The notes under the pieces: model-generated
What the model was told of the DNA's origin: nothing
What the model saw: only the letters and a program-made list of their open reading frames with translations
Database searches by the model: none
Assembly (NCBI GenBank): GCA_963969345.1
Contig: OZ017768.1
Coordinates: forward strand, 2,194,718 to 2,258,717
Origin: Turbatrix aceti
Lineage: Eukaryota > Nematoda > Chromadorea > Rhabditida > Panagrolaimidae
Direction of reading: 5' to 3'
Length of the DNA stretch: 64,000 bases
Position numbers and translations under genes: made by a program
Shown here: in pieces, positions 44,195 through 56,144 of the stretch
Position numbering within the stretch: position 1 is the stretch's first letter
Layout of the letters: the number at the start of each line of letters is the position of its first letter

Positions 44195-44582
44195 AAATAA
44201 ATATTTGGCTCGAGGTAGGTCCCGCTGAGGAGATGATGAGCACCTTCTTTACCACCGAGATGGGCGTATCGGGGGGCCAGTCGGAGCGGAAGGCGGTTGG
44301 GGTCCACTTGCCGTTCGCGACGTGGAAGTAGGTGTCGTCGGTGACGAAGGTGAAACCGCCGGGCCAGGTGACGATGGACATGACCGGCATGTCGGTGGGA
44401 ATCGTGCAGTGCGGCATGAAGACGACGTGCTTGAATACTGAGATGCCCTCCGTCGTCGTCATGTACTCGAGGTCAGCGTCGCTGGCGGCGAAGCTGACCT
44501 CAATGATGTGCGCTGCGTCGGTGAGGAGAGTGGTACAAAAGCTGCAAAAGCAGCTGAACAGAAATACGTCAATGATGAGCAA
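44195..44582 (-). pseudogene. Citron CNH exon fragment (right end of mosaic)
   Basis: The minus strand encodes TLLTDAAHIIEVSFAASDAD, then TEGISVFKHVVFMPHCTIP, TWPGGFTFVTDDTYFHVANG and TPISVV, matching the CNH exon of the intact gene. It has a three-residue deletion (KRD) and other changes. After VKKVLII it jumps to unrelated sequence shared with the left mosaic (CAGTTTCGGAGCAACGATTT near 44130 and 41632). Confidence 0.85.
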
Positions 44583-44599
44583 TGTTTTTTATGGTAACA

Positions 44600-45215
44600 G
44601 AACAGAAACACCCTAAATTTCACATATTTTTTTCACTTCCTAAATATTATATAATACAATATTATAGAAAAAAATTTTTTGTAACGAAAAAGTTTTTATT
44701 ATTGGTCAAAAATCATCAACCTTCATTTCATTACCCGAATTTAAAAACACAGCTCTGTGCAAGAACCATCGACCAGTTTAAAAAAATTACCTTTTTAATG
44801 ACACAATTATTTACCATCTTGGATCAGTTAAAAAACTGCTGCAATGTTTGTTGAAGACGTCGTTTTGGTTTTGCGTTTTTGTGGATTGTGTCTTTATGTT
44901 TAATAAAAAAACAGAATAACATGTTTGCCAAATTTTTTAAGAATCTGGCCTTTACCACAGTTTTACGCTCGACATTCTAAAATGTTCTAAAAATAGGTAA
45001 AAATGTACTTGTTATGGCGATACTGGTTAATAAAATTGTTGAACTAAAAAATCAATATACAAATTGAATCACAGACTCATTGTATAAAACGCAGGCACAA
45101 CAGTTATTTTTTTTTCATTTTAGCTACATAGGCTATCAAATGTTTTTGCGGTGGCTCTCAAAGCACTTTGAGAAAGGGATAATTGAAATCTTTTTTTGCA
45201 GTTTTGTAATTGGGA
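44600..45215. other. Intergenic, no gene seen
   Basis: AT-rich sequence with several plus-strand CAGTT words; nothing else supported. Confidence 0.35.
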
Positions 45216-45219
45216 GGCC

Positions 45220-45900
45220 GTTAACTGCGATGTCTCGTAACACACATTGATGGCAGCGTCAGAAAAAACTTTCACGACTGTGTCGCGTCACGCGAAGTAT
45301 TCGAACTTCCCGCGTTCTGGTCTCGAGGCGAAATGGAGGAGCGCGTGCGCATCGAGCTCAACCTCGGCCCGATCCTCTGGAAACTTCGCGACCAATCAAC
45401 GAATGCGAACGTTCCCACAGATCTCCTCTTGTATCTTCCAGAATATTCTGCCCCGATTCGTATATAAGGCTCTCATTCTGCCCCTGATTGTTGATGTATT
45501 GTTGATGATTTGTTGATGATTTGTTGATGATTAGTTGATGATTGGTTGAGTTGTTGGTTATTGTCTGTGTTATTCTGTGTTTATTGGGTGTTCCAATAAA
45601 CCTCTGTGCTTTACTCCTGTGTGCCCCACGTAGAGCGACACTAGCGACCAGCTAACCTCATCGCCTGGTCCTAACGCTCGCTCTACCCTTCTTGGACCAG
45701 CTAACCTTATCGCCTGGTCCCACTCGTTTCATCCGACCGGCAACTCGGTGCCCGGTCATCTCACTCATCACCTACACCCACGGGCGCGTGTAGGAACCTC
45801 CTGGGTGAGTTCCTCTTCTCCTTTGGTTTTCTCTGTCGCTTGCCGCCCCGTTACAGGCAACGCGACACCCGCGCCACCACCTCAATCCAGCCGGGAGCCT
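45220..45900 (+). mobile_element. Possible solo LTR or retroelement leader fragment
   Basis: A GC-richer block with a TATATAAGG box at 45461 and a CAATAAA polyadenylation signal at 45594, followed by a TGTGCTTTACTCCTGTGTG segment. The 130-bp spacing is what the U3-R region of an LTR shows. After it, two copies of GACCAGCTAACCTCATCGCC are seen (about 45638 and 45688). No gag or pol frame and no second LTR are in the window, so the identification is tentative. Confidence 0.3.
45486..45560 (+). repeat. TTGATGATTTG microsatellite
   Basis: About six copies of an 11-bp word TTGATGATTTG with variants (TTGATGTATTG, TTGATGATTAG, TTGATGATTGG) lie between the TATA-like box and the polyadenylation-like signal of the presumed LTR. 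Confidence 0.8.
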
Positions 45901-45904
45901 GGTG

Positions 45905-46370
45905 TGCTCCACAACTGATGTAAAAAATAATATTCAGGCCAGCTTACTAAAACAAGTTTAACAACGTTATGAATAAAAATTATGTAAAAAATGTGAAGAA
46001 GAGATTTTTTTGGTTCACAACATACTTTGATTTTTACAACTTTAATTTTTTCATGACTTGGATTTTTACAAATCACTTCGATTTTCACAGTATTAAAAAA
46101 TAACGTATACAGGGCTTTGGGTATGTAATGGTTACCAGTTTTTAATACTAAACTTATGTCGTGTTTTTTGACATAGAAAGCGTAGAAATACAGTTATTAT
46201 ACTAAAAAAATCATGGCAACAACATTCCTCCCCGTAAACAAACCAATGCAGGTCACAAACAGTTTTCAAAATTTATGAAACCAATATTCACAAGAAAATG
46301 AATGTAAACAAGATAAATGCGTAAAAAAGTTGAGGTGAAGTAAACGACCTTGCTTATCAGTGTACAAAAA
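45905..46370. other. 3' flank of citron-like gene
   Basis: Short AT-rich stretch containing the presumed 3' UTR of the minus-strand citron-like gene. No separate gene is supported. Confidence 0.35.
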
Positions 46371-46373
46371 AAG

Positions 46374-49300
46374 CTACAACCGCTTCTTGCTGGGCTGGGC
46401 CGTCAGCGAGGTCGTCGAGTGGGCAGCAGTTTTGCGCTTGAGGTGGGTTTTCTGAAAGTCTGAAGCCCTTCATTTCTCCCAGGGAACCCGGTGACTTACG
46501 CTGACGACGAACGAGTTGAGCTCGGTGCAGACGTTGTTCGAGACCGAAACGAAGACCTCGCCGGGGTGTCTGCCCTGGCCGGTGACCCGGGCTCCGGGGG
46601 CCCGGTAGCTCTCGACCTCCTCGACGGGCGAGTTGGCGGCCTCGGGATCATCCCGGGAACGGACGCGGCCGATGGACACCATGTCGCTGTAGACGATAAA
46701 GAGGTACGGCTCGAGGTAGGTCACGCTGAGGGGCACGCGCTCCCATTCGACGTAGCCGGGCCGTGTGCGTTTGCCCTGGGGCGAGGTGAAGACGCCCGTG
46801 TTGTAGTTGACGACGAGCACCTCCTCGTCGGAGATCTTTACCACCGAGATGGGCGTATCGGGAGGCCAGTCGGAGCGGAAGGCGGTTGGGGTCCACTTGC
46901 CGTTCGCGACGTGGAAGTAGGTGTCGTCGGTGACGAAGGTGAAGCCGCCGGGCCAGGTGACGATGGACATGACCGGCATGTCGGTGGGAATCGTGCAGTG
47001 CGGCATGAAGACGTCCCTCTTGACGACGTGCTTGAAGACTGCGATGCCCTCCGTCGTCGCCATGTACATGTAGAGGTCGTCGCTGGCGGCGGAGCTGACC
47101 TCGAGGATGTGCGCGGCGTCGGTGAGGAGGGTGGTCGGGACGACAGAGGTCGAGCGCGGGTCGGAGATCGCTGCCCTCAGCTGGTTCGTGTGCACCATGA
47201 TCACGTGCCGGTCGTCGCCGTTGATCGCGAACAGCAGGTTGCTTTGCAAAAGCAGTTTTAGCTGAAAATGCATACATAACAATCGTGCACCAAGAATAAA
47301 TACTACAGTTATTTGCGAAAAAAAAAAAATTGTGGCTACTGAAGATTTTCCAGCGTGGCTACTGAAGATTTTTTTTCAGTTAAAAATTGACGTTCTCTAC
47401 AAAAAAATATTTATCGAGATCCAGTTTTCTTCAAAAATGCGCATATCCTATCCAATCTCCACAAAAAAAAACATTGGAAAATCATAGAAAAATATTCAGT
47501 TTTCTTAAAAAAAATCCAATTTTCAAAATTGCAAAAAATGAAATAAATAATATTTTTTAAATTGTTCCTTCAAAAGAGTTCAACAGTTATTGGCAAAAAC
47601 TCCGCGCGTTCTTTCCTAAACGCCATCAAAAGATTTCAGTTACAAAAAAAACTGATCATCAGGGACAAGTGCCAAAATCAACAGCTAAAAACACTTCTGA
47701 ACTCAAAATGTAAATATCATGACAATCCCTTACCCTCAGTTATTTCCAAAAAACCCATTTCTACCAAAAACTCACCTGGAAAACATTCGAGAATCCCGAA
47801 ATCTGGAACGGCATCCTCGGATTGGTGAGCGATGTCACAAAGAGTCCCTGGGGCGTGCCGATGAGGAGCCAGTCGTCAAAGACCTCTGTGCACTGGAATT
47901 TGAGCAGCGGCTTGTCCAGCGTGAGAACGGGCGAGATGTGAGCGATGCGCTTGTGGGAGGCGTTGCGGTCGAGAATCTTCTTCTCCGTGACCTGCTGGAG
48001 CGCGTGGATCCAGTGCCGTTTTGCCTCGGGTGACTTGGTCAGCATGAAGAAGGACACGTTCTGGAACTTGATCTCGATCACGCAGTCCATGTTGTCCGCG
48101 TCGATGCCCGCAACGCTGCCCGACTGGTTGTAGATGCGCCAGCGCTCCTGCGAGAGATCTATCGTCACGGGATTCGCAAGCTCAGTGTTGTAGAAGGACA
48201 TGGAGGTCTCCGAGAGCGAGGCGAACGCGTCCGCCCACTTGCCGTGTGCCGAGTCGCTCCGCCAGTACTTGACCCAGCCCGACATCTTGCCTGGGCCCGG
48301 ACGGGACTGGTTGTCGACGTAGAAGTTGGCACACGCCGGGGGCAGGCCACACGTGTTGCGCACCTTCGGCTGGCAGTGGGGGTGGATGACTATGTTGCAC
48401 ACTGACAAACGGGGACGTCAAAGGGGCAAAAAAGTGGAAGGGGACTCACGCTTGCACTTGAGGGACTGGGAAAACCGGGAAATCGCGTCGCAGCAGACGT
48501 CGCATGATGGCTGAAATCTTGTCGATGCTCATAGGCTTCTGGATCGGGGATGGGCAAACTGCCGTTTTTTGTTCTCGAACGAACACGAACATTTTGTTAA
48601 TTTGATTCAAAAAATCGAACGAACGCGAACATTTTTGCCAGTGTTCGCGAACGAACACACACGAACAACGAACAGATTTTTAGCATATATTATATTAAAT
48701 TTTGTACAAAGTGGGAATAAAAACGTTTTCCGGCAGTTTTCCTACACTTTTTATTGCCAAAGACACTATTTGTCATTTTTGGAAAAATGACATCAATTTC
48801 GACACCGTTAAACTGATTTTAATTAAATTTTTGTTCGTATTATCATTTCGGAAAATTTATCTTTGTTCGCGAACGAACTCAAACAAAGCAAATCTGTTCT
48901 CGAACGAACACAAACGCAAAAATTTAAATTTGCTCGCGAACGAACTCAAACGAACGTTCGCCCCTTCCTGTTCTGGATCATTTACCAAGCACATGAATAA
49001 TCGCAGTGAACAGTAAATAAAATATCTAAAAAAAAATACTTTTAAAAAAGTTCTCAGTTAATCCCCCCAAAAAAACCCATCCAAGAACCGAGTTTACTGA
49101 CAAACGAGTTAGTAACAATTCTTTAAAAAAAGTGTAAACCGTAAAAAAAAAGTGTCAGCGAAGAAGCCACCTAACCCCGTACCAGCCAGCAATGCCCAAA
49201 CCAACCGAAACGACGACGTTGAGACTCTTGGTCCAGCGATGCGGGATGTCGTGACGCATCGTGCCGACCGGCGCCTTGACCCGGCCCGTCGTCGGCGACG

Positions 49301-52300
49301 CGACGAGGTCCTCCTCCGACTGCGAAGCCTGCGAGCCCGTCATGCTGCTCGCCTTCAGCAGCGGAAGTACTTTGTCCCTTTCTTCGTTGAGTTCTGAAAA
49401 GATTTTAGAATTGAAGACGATCGCGAAAGTTGATTAATTGTACATATGTGTGTTCGAAAACAAATTTAAAAAGGTCAGTGATTCAAAAATAATAATCAAA
49501 CAAAAAGCGCCAGTTTATTCAAAAAAATGCAAAATTAAGTCAACAGGGTTCAAATTTGACAAATATATCAGTGTTTTCAACGAAAAAAATTGTGGATGTC
49601 AGTCGCGGCAGCGGTAGAACGTTGCTAGAAAGTAAACCACTGACATGAGTGAAACCACAAAAATCTACATTTGGTCCCAGTGTTCCAACTCGAAGTAAAA
49701 TCGACTGATTTTGACCAAAATTTTCTTTCATAAATTATTTTTTATAGAAAATACACAAATAAATACATAAAAAATTTCTAGTATTTATGAATTTTAAATA
49801 AAAAATATAGCCAAAATTGTTTTAAAAAAACTTATATTTTTTTGGTATTATTTAAAAAAAAATGAGCTTTCCAGTTAAATTTTCCCAAATTCCTCACCTT
49901 TGGCCTTCTGCGAGTAGAGCCGCTTGAGCGCATCCCTCTGCTTCTCGAGCTCGGCAATCTCGCCGCGATCGTCGCTGGCGGCCGAAGACTCGCAGGACGC
50001 CGTGTCCGAGACGAGACTCGACTGCGCTCGGGCCCTGTCGATCTTTTTGGGCTGCTGGATGCACTGGAGGTACTCAATGTTCTGATTCTTCTGCTCCAGT
50101 TTTTCCTGGAGGTCGGCCACCTGCTCGCGGAGGGAGATCTTCTCCGCGGTCAGTTTTTCGAGTTCTTCGTCCATCGTGTCCCGTTCACGGCGCAGACTGT
50201 CGTGCTTCTCCGAGAGCGAACGCACCCGGGCTTCTTCCTGGGCTATTTTCTGGCGAAGTTCAGTGTTTTCGTTTACGATGTCGCATTGCTTGTGTCGCAT
50301 CGATGCCATCTAAAATATTATAAAATGGGTATTACTTCGAGAATTATCAGTGTACTATTTTTTTTTCAATAACAACATTTTTGTGTTTTTTCAAGACACA
50401 AAAATTTTCGTTTGGATCGAGTTTTTCAAAAAAAAAGCTATTTTGAATGCAGTTAACTCACCGAAGCTTCAGCAGAAGCGACCTCCGCCTTAGACTGATC
50501 GACTCGACGATTCAGGCTCCGGATGACAGATTCATGCTGTCGGATGATGGATTCCAGATGCGTGATCCTTTGCGTCAGCTGCTCCCGGTCGAGATCCGTC
50601 TCCTGCCGGGGCGGCGTTGACTGCCGCGAAGTCGAGACCTGCTTCGCCAGCTTAGCAAGTTCTTCGCGGTGGTCCGAGTGCGTCTCACGGATTTCATTTT
50701 CCAGATAAGAAACCTTGTCACTGAGTCGCGTGTTTGCCTGTTTCAGACTCGCAATTTCTTGTTGCAGGGCATTACGGTCGCTGTCAGCGCTTCGGAGATC
50801 GTTGTTTTCGCGCTCGATCTAAAAATATGAGTTTTTTTATCAACGTAGATGCTCACAATAAAATTTTCGGGATTGGCTTCGAATCGGGTTTTCCGAATTT
50901 TCGAGTTGGAACCGAAAAATTTTTTTATAAAATGGTGAAAAATTAAAAAATTCCCAAATTTTGGTTTCGGTAGACGCAATATTTAGTATTTTGGCACCCA
51001 CAATGCATAAATTTAAGCACAATAAAACAAATATTACGGTTTTAGGTAAAAAAGAAATCAATAATAAAAAAGATTCTTTTTGAATTTAGGTAACCAAAAA
51101 AAATCTAAACCCTATTTTTTAACATAAAAATTCATCAATCCAGTTAAAAAAAACCCTCACCTTGGCAACCTTGGTCTTGAGAAGCGTATTGCTCTCCTTG
51201 CACTTCCGAATGATGCCAACGTAGTCTTCGCACTGTTTGTCGAGGATCTGTGTGACTTTCTCCGCCTTTTGCATTCGATCCTCCAACTTTGCTTTCTCAT
51301 CGGCAAGCAGGGATTTCGCAGATTCCGCCTCATCAGCCTTGTTTTTAGCATCCGCAAGGGAATTTTCACATTCGTGCAGTTTTTTCTTCAGCGCTTCAAG
51401 CTCCTCAGAATGACCTCCTTCGGCCTTAAATTTGTCAAACTCCTTTTTAAGGCGGATATGTTCGATGCGGAGCTCGGTTTTCTGAGCCTTGACCCGACGC
51501 AGCTCGTCCGACCACGCCTTGCTCGAAAAATCACTCGCACCTTCCGATTCGGTGAGTCGGCTTTGGAGGACACTGGTCATTCTCTTGGATTCTTCCACTT
51601 CTTCGCGGAGGTCTTTCATCGTCTAAAAAAATTAAATAAAAGATTGGAAAATGATAGAAATGCATATTTTGTATATTTGTTCTATTTAATAAGGTAATCA
51701 GTTAATTTCGTGCCAGAACAACCCATACGATTGGGTTACGGTTACTTTTTTTCGTAGATCGCCAAATAATATGCCTGCCAGTTTCGTTTTAAGAGCCGTT
51801 GTTTTTGAAAATACGCAGAAAAAAATATGCAAGATTCCATAACAGTTTTCATAAAATTCCCATTTTCCCTCCACCCAATCCTTGCTCCAGTAAAATGAAT
51901 TATAAATGCAGTTTATTGAAAATCATGGCGCAACGAACTGACTAACAGCATATCCGCAGAATCCCCAAAAAACGTGCCAAAAGCCACCGACCTGCTCGAT
52001 CTCCGCTCTGTCGGCCTTGAGACGGGTGATTTCGGTCTGCAGAGCCTGGTTTGTGGCTGTCAGGTTACCGACTTGGAAGTGAAGCTGCTTGCACTCGTCT
52101 GGAATAATCCAACCATCAGTTTTTTTTTAAACAAAGAATGAACAAACCCTGAGAAGCGTCACAAAAGCTTCGGCAGGCATTATTTTCCTTGCCCGCAGAA
52201 GAGGAAAATGAAGACTCGGCAGCTGTGACGGTAACTGCCTGCGACTTGGTTCTGAGATCGGCAACTTCGCGTTCCTGGGCATCGACGAGGGCTTCGGCCT

Positions 52301-52728
52301 TTGCGAGTCGCTTTTCCAGTCGCGCGACGAGGGAGCGGAGATCTGTGTTGTCGCGTTCGATCTCGGCGACCCGGGAAGTCTCCACAGTGGTCGCGCGGAG
52401 GACTTCGAGTTCCCGTCGAAGGCGCCGAACCTCAGTTTCTGCAGTTTCGAGAGCGGATTTGGTAGCTGCGAGGTCGTCGATCGCGGTTTCGTATTTGTCG
52501 TTGACGATATCAGCGCGGTTTCTGAGTTTCGCGTTTTCGTCGATCGTAACTCGGTGCTTGAATTCGAGGTCTTCGTATTTCGTTCTAAAAGGAAATCAGA
52601 ACAGTTTTTTTTTGTTTTAAGTGAAAAGAAACTCACTTGAGATCCTCGATGACCCGAGTGTGAATTCTCAGTTCCTGCGCTACGAGTTTCTCTGTCATGG
52701 CGTCAAATTGCGCCTCGGATTCTTCCAT
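46374..52728 (-). CDS. Kinase-less citron-like protein (coiled coil, C1, PH, CNH)
   Basis: Eleven exons on the minus strand: 52728-52637, 52584-52148, 52098-51992, 51622-51161, 50818-50462, 50309-49898, 49393-49206, 48510-48450, 48401-47776, 47261-46500 and 46451-46374. Every junction phase agrees; 1193 residues. Residues 1-620 are almost continuous coiled coil. A C1 zinc finger spans about 674-723 (His-x13-Cys-x2-Cys-x12-Cys-x2-Cys-x4-His-x2-Cys-x7-Cys). A PH domain covers about 746-850 (GWVKYW start, HWIHALQQ end) and a CNH domain about 865-1165. This order is that of citron/MRCK kinases. No kinase exons lie upstream in the 11 kb to the window end, so the gene resembles citron N or kinase-less nematode citron homologs. 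Citron binds Rho-GTP and anillin/kinesin at the cytokinesis ring. An upstream first exon cannot be excluded. Confidence 0.9.
48537..48978. mobile_element. hAT-type MITE within a citron-gene intron
   Basis: TTCTGGAT occurs immediately before (48537-48544) and after (48971-48978) a 426-bp insert. The insert starts CGGGGATGGGCAAAC and ends with the reverse complement of CAGGAAGGGGCGAAC: imperfect inverted ends that match at 11 of 15 positions. The interior is full of CGAACGAACACGAAC and reverse words. It lies in the 695-bp intron that splits the C1 domain. Removing it would leave a usual-size intron. Confidence 0.8.
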
Positions 52729-54519
52729 GACAACTTGGATTTTGCCCTAGAGGCCTGAAATTTGGTAAAAAAGTCAGTCATATTTAATATTCGGTTCAGT
52801 TTTTGAAGAGTAAAATGTTGATACCAGTGAAACAAAAAAAACAAATCCACGCTGCATCCCCGCATGTAACCAAAAAAAACAAGTCGTGACCGGTCACCTG
52901 GCTTCATGCCAATCAATCTCCGCGCGCACGATCCCCAAACATTACACCAGCGCAAAAAAAACATTCATTGATCGACGAAATGGATCGCAATGAACGGAAA
53001 AGGAAAGTGAAAAGCGTAACAACAAAACTCTGCGGAGTTGTTTGGCAGAAAGGCGAGTCGGAAAAAAGGCGCCAAAACAAACGCCGCGGCAACAGCGCCT
53101 GTTTGAATGTCAAACATCGCGCGCAATTGCTCGCAACAAATGATGCGCGCAACCTGCGTTTCTAACGCCAGTGTTTGTTTGCTTTGTTCGGCGTTTTGCT
53201 TTTTTTACATTCTTTTTTTTTTCACATGTGTTGCACGTAATTCTTTAAATTATTAGCAAATACAGTTTATTTTTATCTTTTTTCAAATAGTCCAAACAAA
53301 GTGTGTACATCGACATGAAAAATATGATTCAACGTGCCTGGAAGGATTGTTTTGTCTGACGGAAAATTAGGTGTGTTGTACACAACACATCAACAGTGCA
53401 TTAAAAATAATGACTGATTGCTGCAACACTCTGCATGAATAATTGAACGTAACCAGTACAAATCTTCGTGGTGTGCGATACATGTTATCGTATTATACAT
53501 CATGTTATTATTGATCACAGACCATCATCTTGTGCTGCTGTTTTGGCTGCTCTGCAGTGTACATTGAACTAACAACTTATAAAGCTGACGTTATAAGATA
53601 TGTCACAGTGTAAAAAAAATTTATGGCGTTAAAATCGTTTAAAAAAATATATGTTGACACTGATGTTGTACTGTTCTCAGTTTTTTGTATTCTTCACAAC
53701 GCAAACATCAGTGTTTTTGTAATAAAGTATTCGTCTTTGATGGCAGCGTTTTGAATTGAAAAAATGTTTACTTAATTTTCAACGGTAATTATTGTTCATA
53801 AATACGTTTTTTTATCCGGTTTTTTGACGCAATTAATAAAAAAATATTTATCTTAATTTTTTTTACCGTCTAGATCATGCACTTTGTAGTCTCCTGTGAT
53901 CGCAATCAAGTGTCATAATCCCCCCTTCCCAAAAAAAAATCTGCAAGACTAAAAAAGTGTTTGTTCCGGTGATTTTTTCCGATCTTTGCCCGAATCAGAT
54001 TAGTTTTTGTTTTTCTCCTCCATCTTTCATCCTCAACCCGGAGTTAGATAATAGATAGCTTGCAACGTCCGCGGCCCGTGTCAGGGGGCGAACACTCATT
54101 CCCCCCCCCTCTCTGCATAATCATGCAATCATCACCTTCGTGCAGCGAATAAAGCCTATTTTCCTGTTCTCAGCCGGACCGTTCGACGTTCATTGATCTT
54201 TTGTTTTTGCTCTTGTTTATGGGTTTTACCTGCTTTTATATTATACATACTTCCCATGCACATTCTGTCCGGTTTTGTCTTTTTTTTCAACTTTAAAAAT
54301 CTTATGGCTACCAAAAAAACATGAATCGTGATTTGTTTTTTTTTCAAACGTGATCGCCAGCAGATTTTTTTTGAAAAAAAATAAATATTGAGTGTTTTAC
54401 AGTTTGCAAAAAATTTAAAAACAAGTGGAATTGAAAATGCTGATTTTTATCCGATTCTACAACCACAGACAGTTTTTACTGACTCAACAACACATTTTTT
54501 ATTTTTGTATTTATTTATT

Positions 54520-54620
54520 TATTTATTCCACCATTATTCAGTAGTCAGTTATCATTAGACCAGATGTTAGAAGGCACAAAATCTGGTCTAACATCATTTC
54601 AAAAATAAAAAAATGAAATG
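54520..54620 (-). repeat. Dispersed repeat, uninterrupted copy 1
   Basis: In reverse this reads TTCTAACATCTGGTCTAATG and then the ACTGAATAATGGTGGAATAA tail, the same family that is split by the hAT element at 37090-38513. The presence of the joined CATCTGGTCTAATGATAAC word proves the unoccupied target structure. A short inverted echo (AAATCTGGTCTAACATCATT) follows. Confidence 0.8.
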
Positions 54621-55389
54621 ATATTAGTTTTCAGTTTTTTTTTGTTATTTTTGCTGAAACCTCTTTTTTCATAAATGCCAAAGTGGCAATCAAGCGATAC
54701 TATAAAACTTCGAGTTGCAATGTTTGATGTCAGTTTTATCCAAGTTTCTGAGTTATGCCATTCCAGTGAATCATAAAACCCAAAAAACTCCCTTTATACC
54801 CAACATCCCTTTTATGTCCACAAATGTTGTTTGGATCCCTGCAATTGATGTTTACGAGTTTTTTTGAGGGTCGGTTGTCCCTCTTTTTTCCCTGAAATGA
54901 CTGGAACAATGTTGATATGGACCCAGCGCGTGTGGAGTGCCGCATTAGTGTTTTTTTGTCCTATCCCGTTTCCTCCCGCATTTTTGCAATTCCCCCCCCC
55001 CCCACGTGCTTATTTACTAACCTCGCGGAGGGTCGTTCGGTGCATTTTTTTAGAGAAAAATTTTGTTTTTTTATTGACTCGCTCAAATGAATACGTACGA
55101 GCAGTTTATTTTGTTTTTGTTACCAGCATGATTTTTTTTCTCAAAATTGTTGCTTTTTGTACGTATTCATAAAAAGTCAGTTTCTTTTTTATTTTGTACA
55201 TAAATATAATATAAATATTTTCATTAACGGTAAAAATTAAAAAATAATAATCGGTTGACGTCCACAGCAAAAATAGTCTTTTTTTGTGAGGGCGTCAATT
55301 TCAAGCACTGGTCGGTCATCGAATTTCTGTTTCACCGACAATAAAGTTCGTGGCGGAGCGGCAATTCGGCTACAACCAAATTCAGTGAC

Positions 55390-55453
55390 CGCAATAAATT
55401 CAGCGATGACCAGAAAATTGAGTTGATTTCTGGTCATCGCTGAATTTATTGCG
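55390..55453. repeat. Perfect 27-bp hairpin
   Basis: Bases 55390-55416 and 55427-55453 are exact reverse complements (CGCAATAAATTCAGCG.. / ..CGCTGAATTTATTGCG) with a 10-nt loop ATTGAGTTGA. A perfect stem of this size indicates a recent inverted duplication or a small foldback element; a hairpin RNA is possible but not shown. Confidence 0.8.
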
Positions 55454-55784
55454 ACCGCCCAAGAAAATGGAGTTGATCTATGTTATTTACCGCATTGAAA
55501 AATATATTTTGTAATATTTCACTTTTCCGTTTTTTTTGTGATTTACGTACTAATTCCGTTTGGGACCAGTTTTTTATTTCAACATGATGTACGATTTCAA
55601 TGAGTTTATATGCAAAAAATAGTACGAACCCTGACATGGCGCCAACAGTTAAAAAAAACAATAATTAATTTTGTTGATTTTTGCGCGGTAGAACTGAGTG
55701 GTATAAATTACAAAAACTGCTGTTCGCCCAGTTTAAAAACAACTGAATTAATTTTTTTGGGGACGGCCGGATCCAGGTTTTGCA

Positions 55785-55880
55785 TTTTTTGGATGAGTGC
55801 GTTTGTCCAAACTCCAAAGAAACGCACTCATCACCAAATTGCAAAAATCATAAATTTAACAAATTATGATTTTTTGGATT
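55785..55880. repeat. Pair of adjacent hairpins
   Basis: GATGAGTGCGTTT and AAACGCACTCATC form a 13-bp stem with a 15-nt loop. Right after it, AAATCATAA and TTATGATTT form a second 9-bp stem. The flanks also repeat TTTTTTGGAT. This resembles the end structure of a small inverted-repeat element. Confidence 0.6.
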
Positions 55881-56144
55881 CATGTCCCATTAATCCAAAA
55901 AATAAAAATAAAAAATCGACCCCAGTGATTTTATAATCCCGTGTGTACGAGAAGAAGAAAAAAATTGAAATCGAATTGAATTGAAATTATTTAAATCATT
56001 AATTGTTGTGATTCGTGCACACGTATTCACTAGTTGGTGCGGGCACAGTTTTCTGCTATATGTTGTTGCCTAAATTTAAAGCGTTGTGATTACTACATAC
56101 TGTAATGAACAGTTATTCACAATTTGTAACCGCATTTCCTTCAG

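Larger units (their letters stand above)
52740..56140. other. 3.4-kb intergenic region, no gene
   Basis: Divergent promoter region between the citron-like gene (minus) and GST (plus). A GC-richer segment at 52960-53160 reads open in short frames on both strands without splice support. It also holds a dispersed repeat at 54525, hairpins at 55390 and 55785, and runs of C (54097, 54991). Many plus-strand CAGTT words are present. Confidence 0.5.

Noticed and set aside
45220..45900. Complete LTR retrotransposon
   Set aside because: Only an LTR-like block with TATA and polyadenylation signals was seen; no gag, pol or second LTR, so it was downgraded to a tentative solo fragment.
46491..47261. 256-codon plus-strand ORF opposite the CNH exon
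   Set aside because: It is a shadow of the GC-rich CNH exon; the minus frame shows the CNH domain and correct splice sites.
52189..52620. 143-codon plus-strand Ser/Arg-rich ORF
   Set aside because: Antisense shadow of a coiled-coil exon of the citron-like gene.
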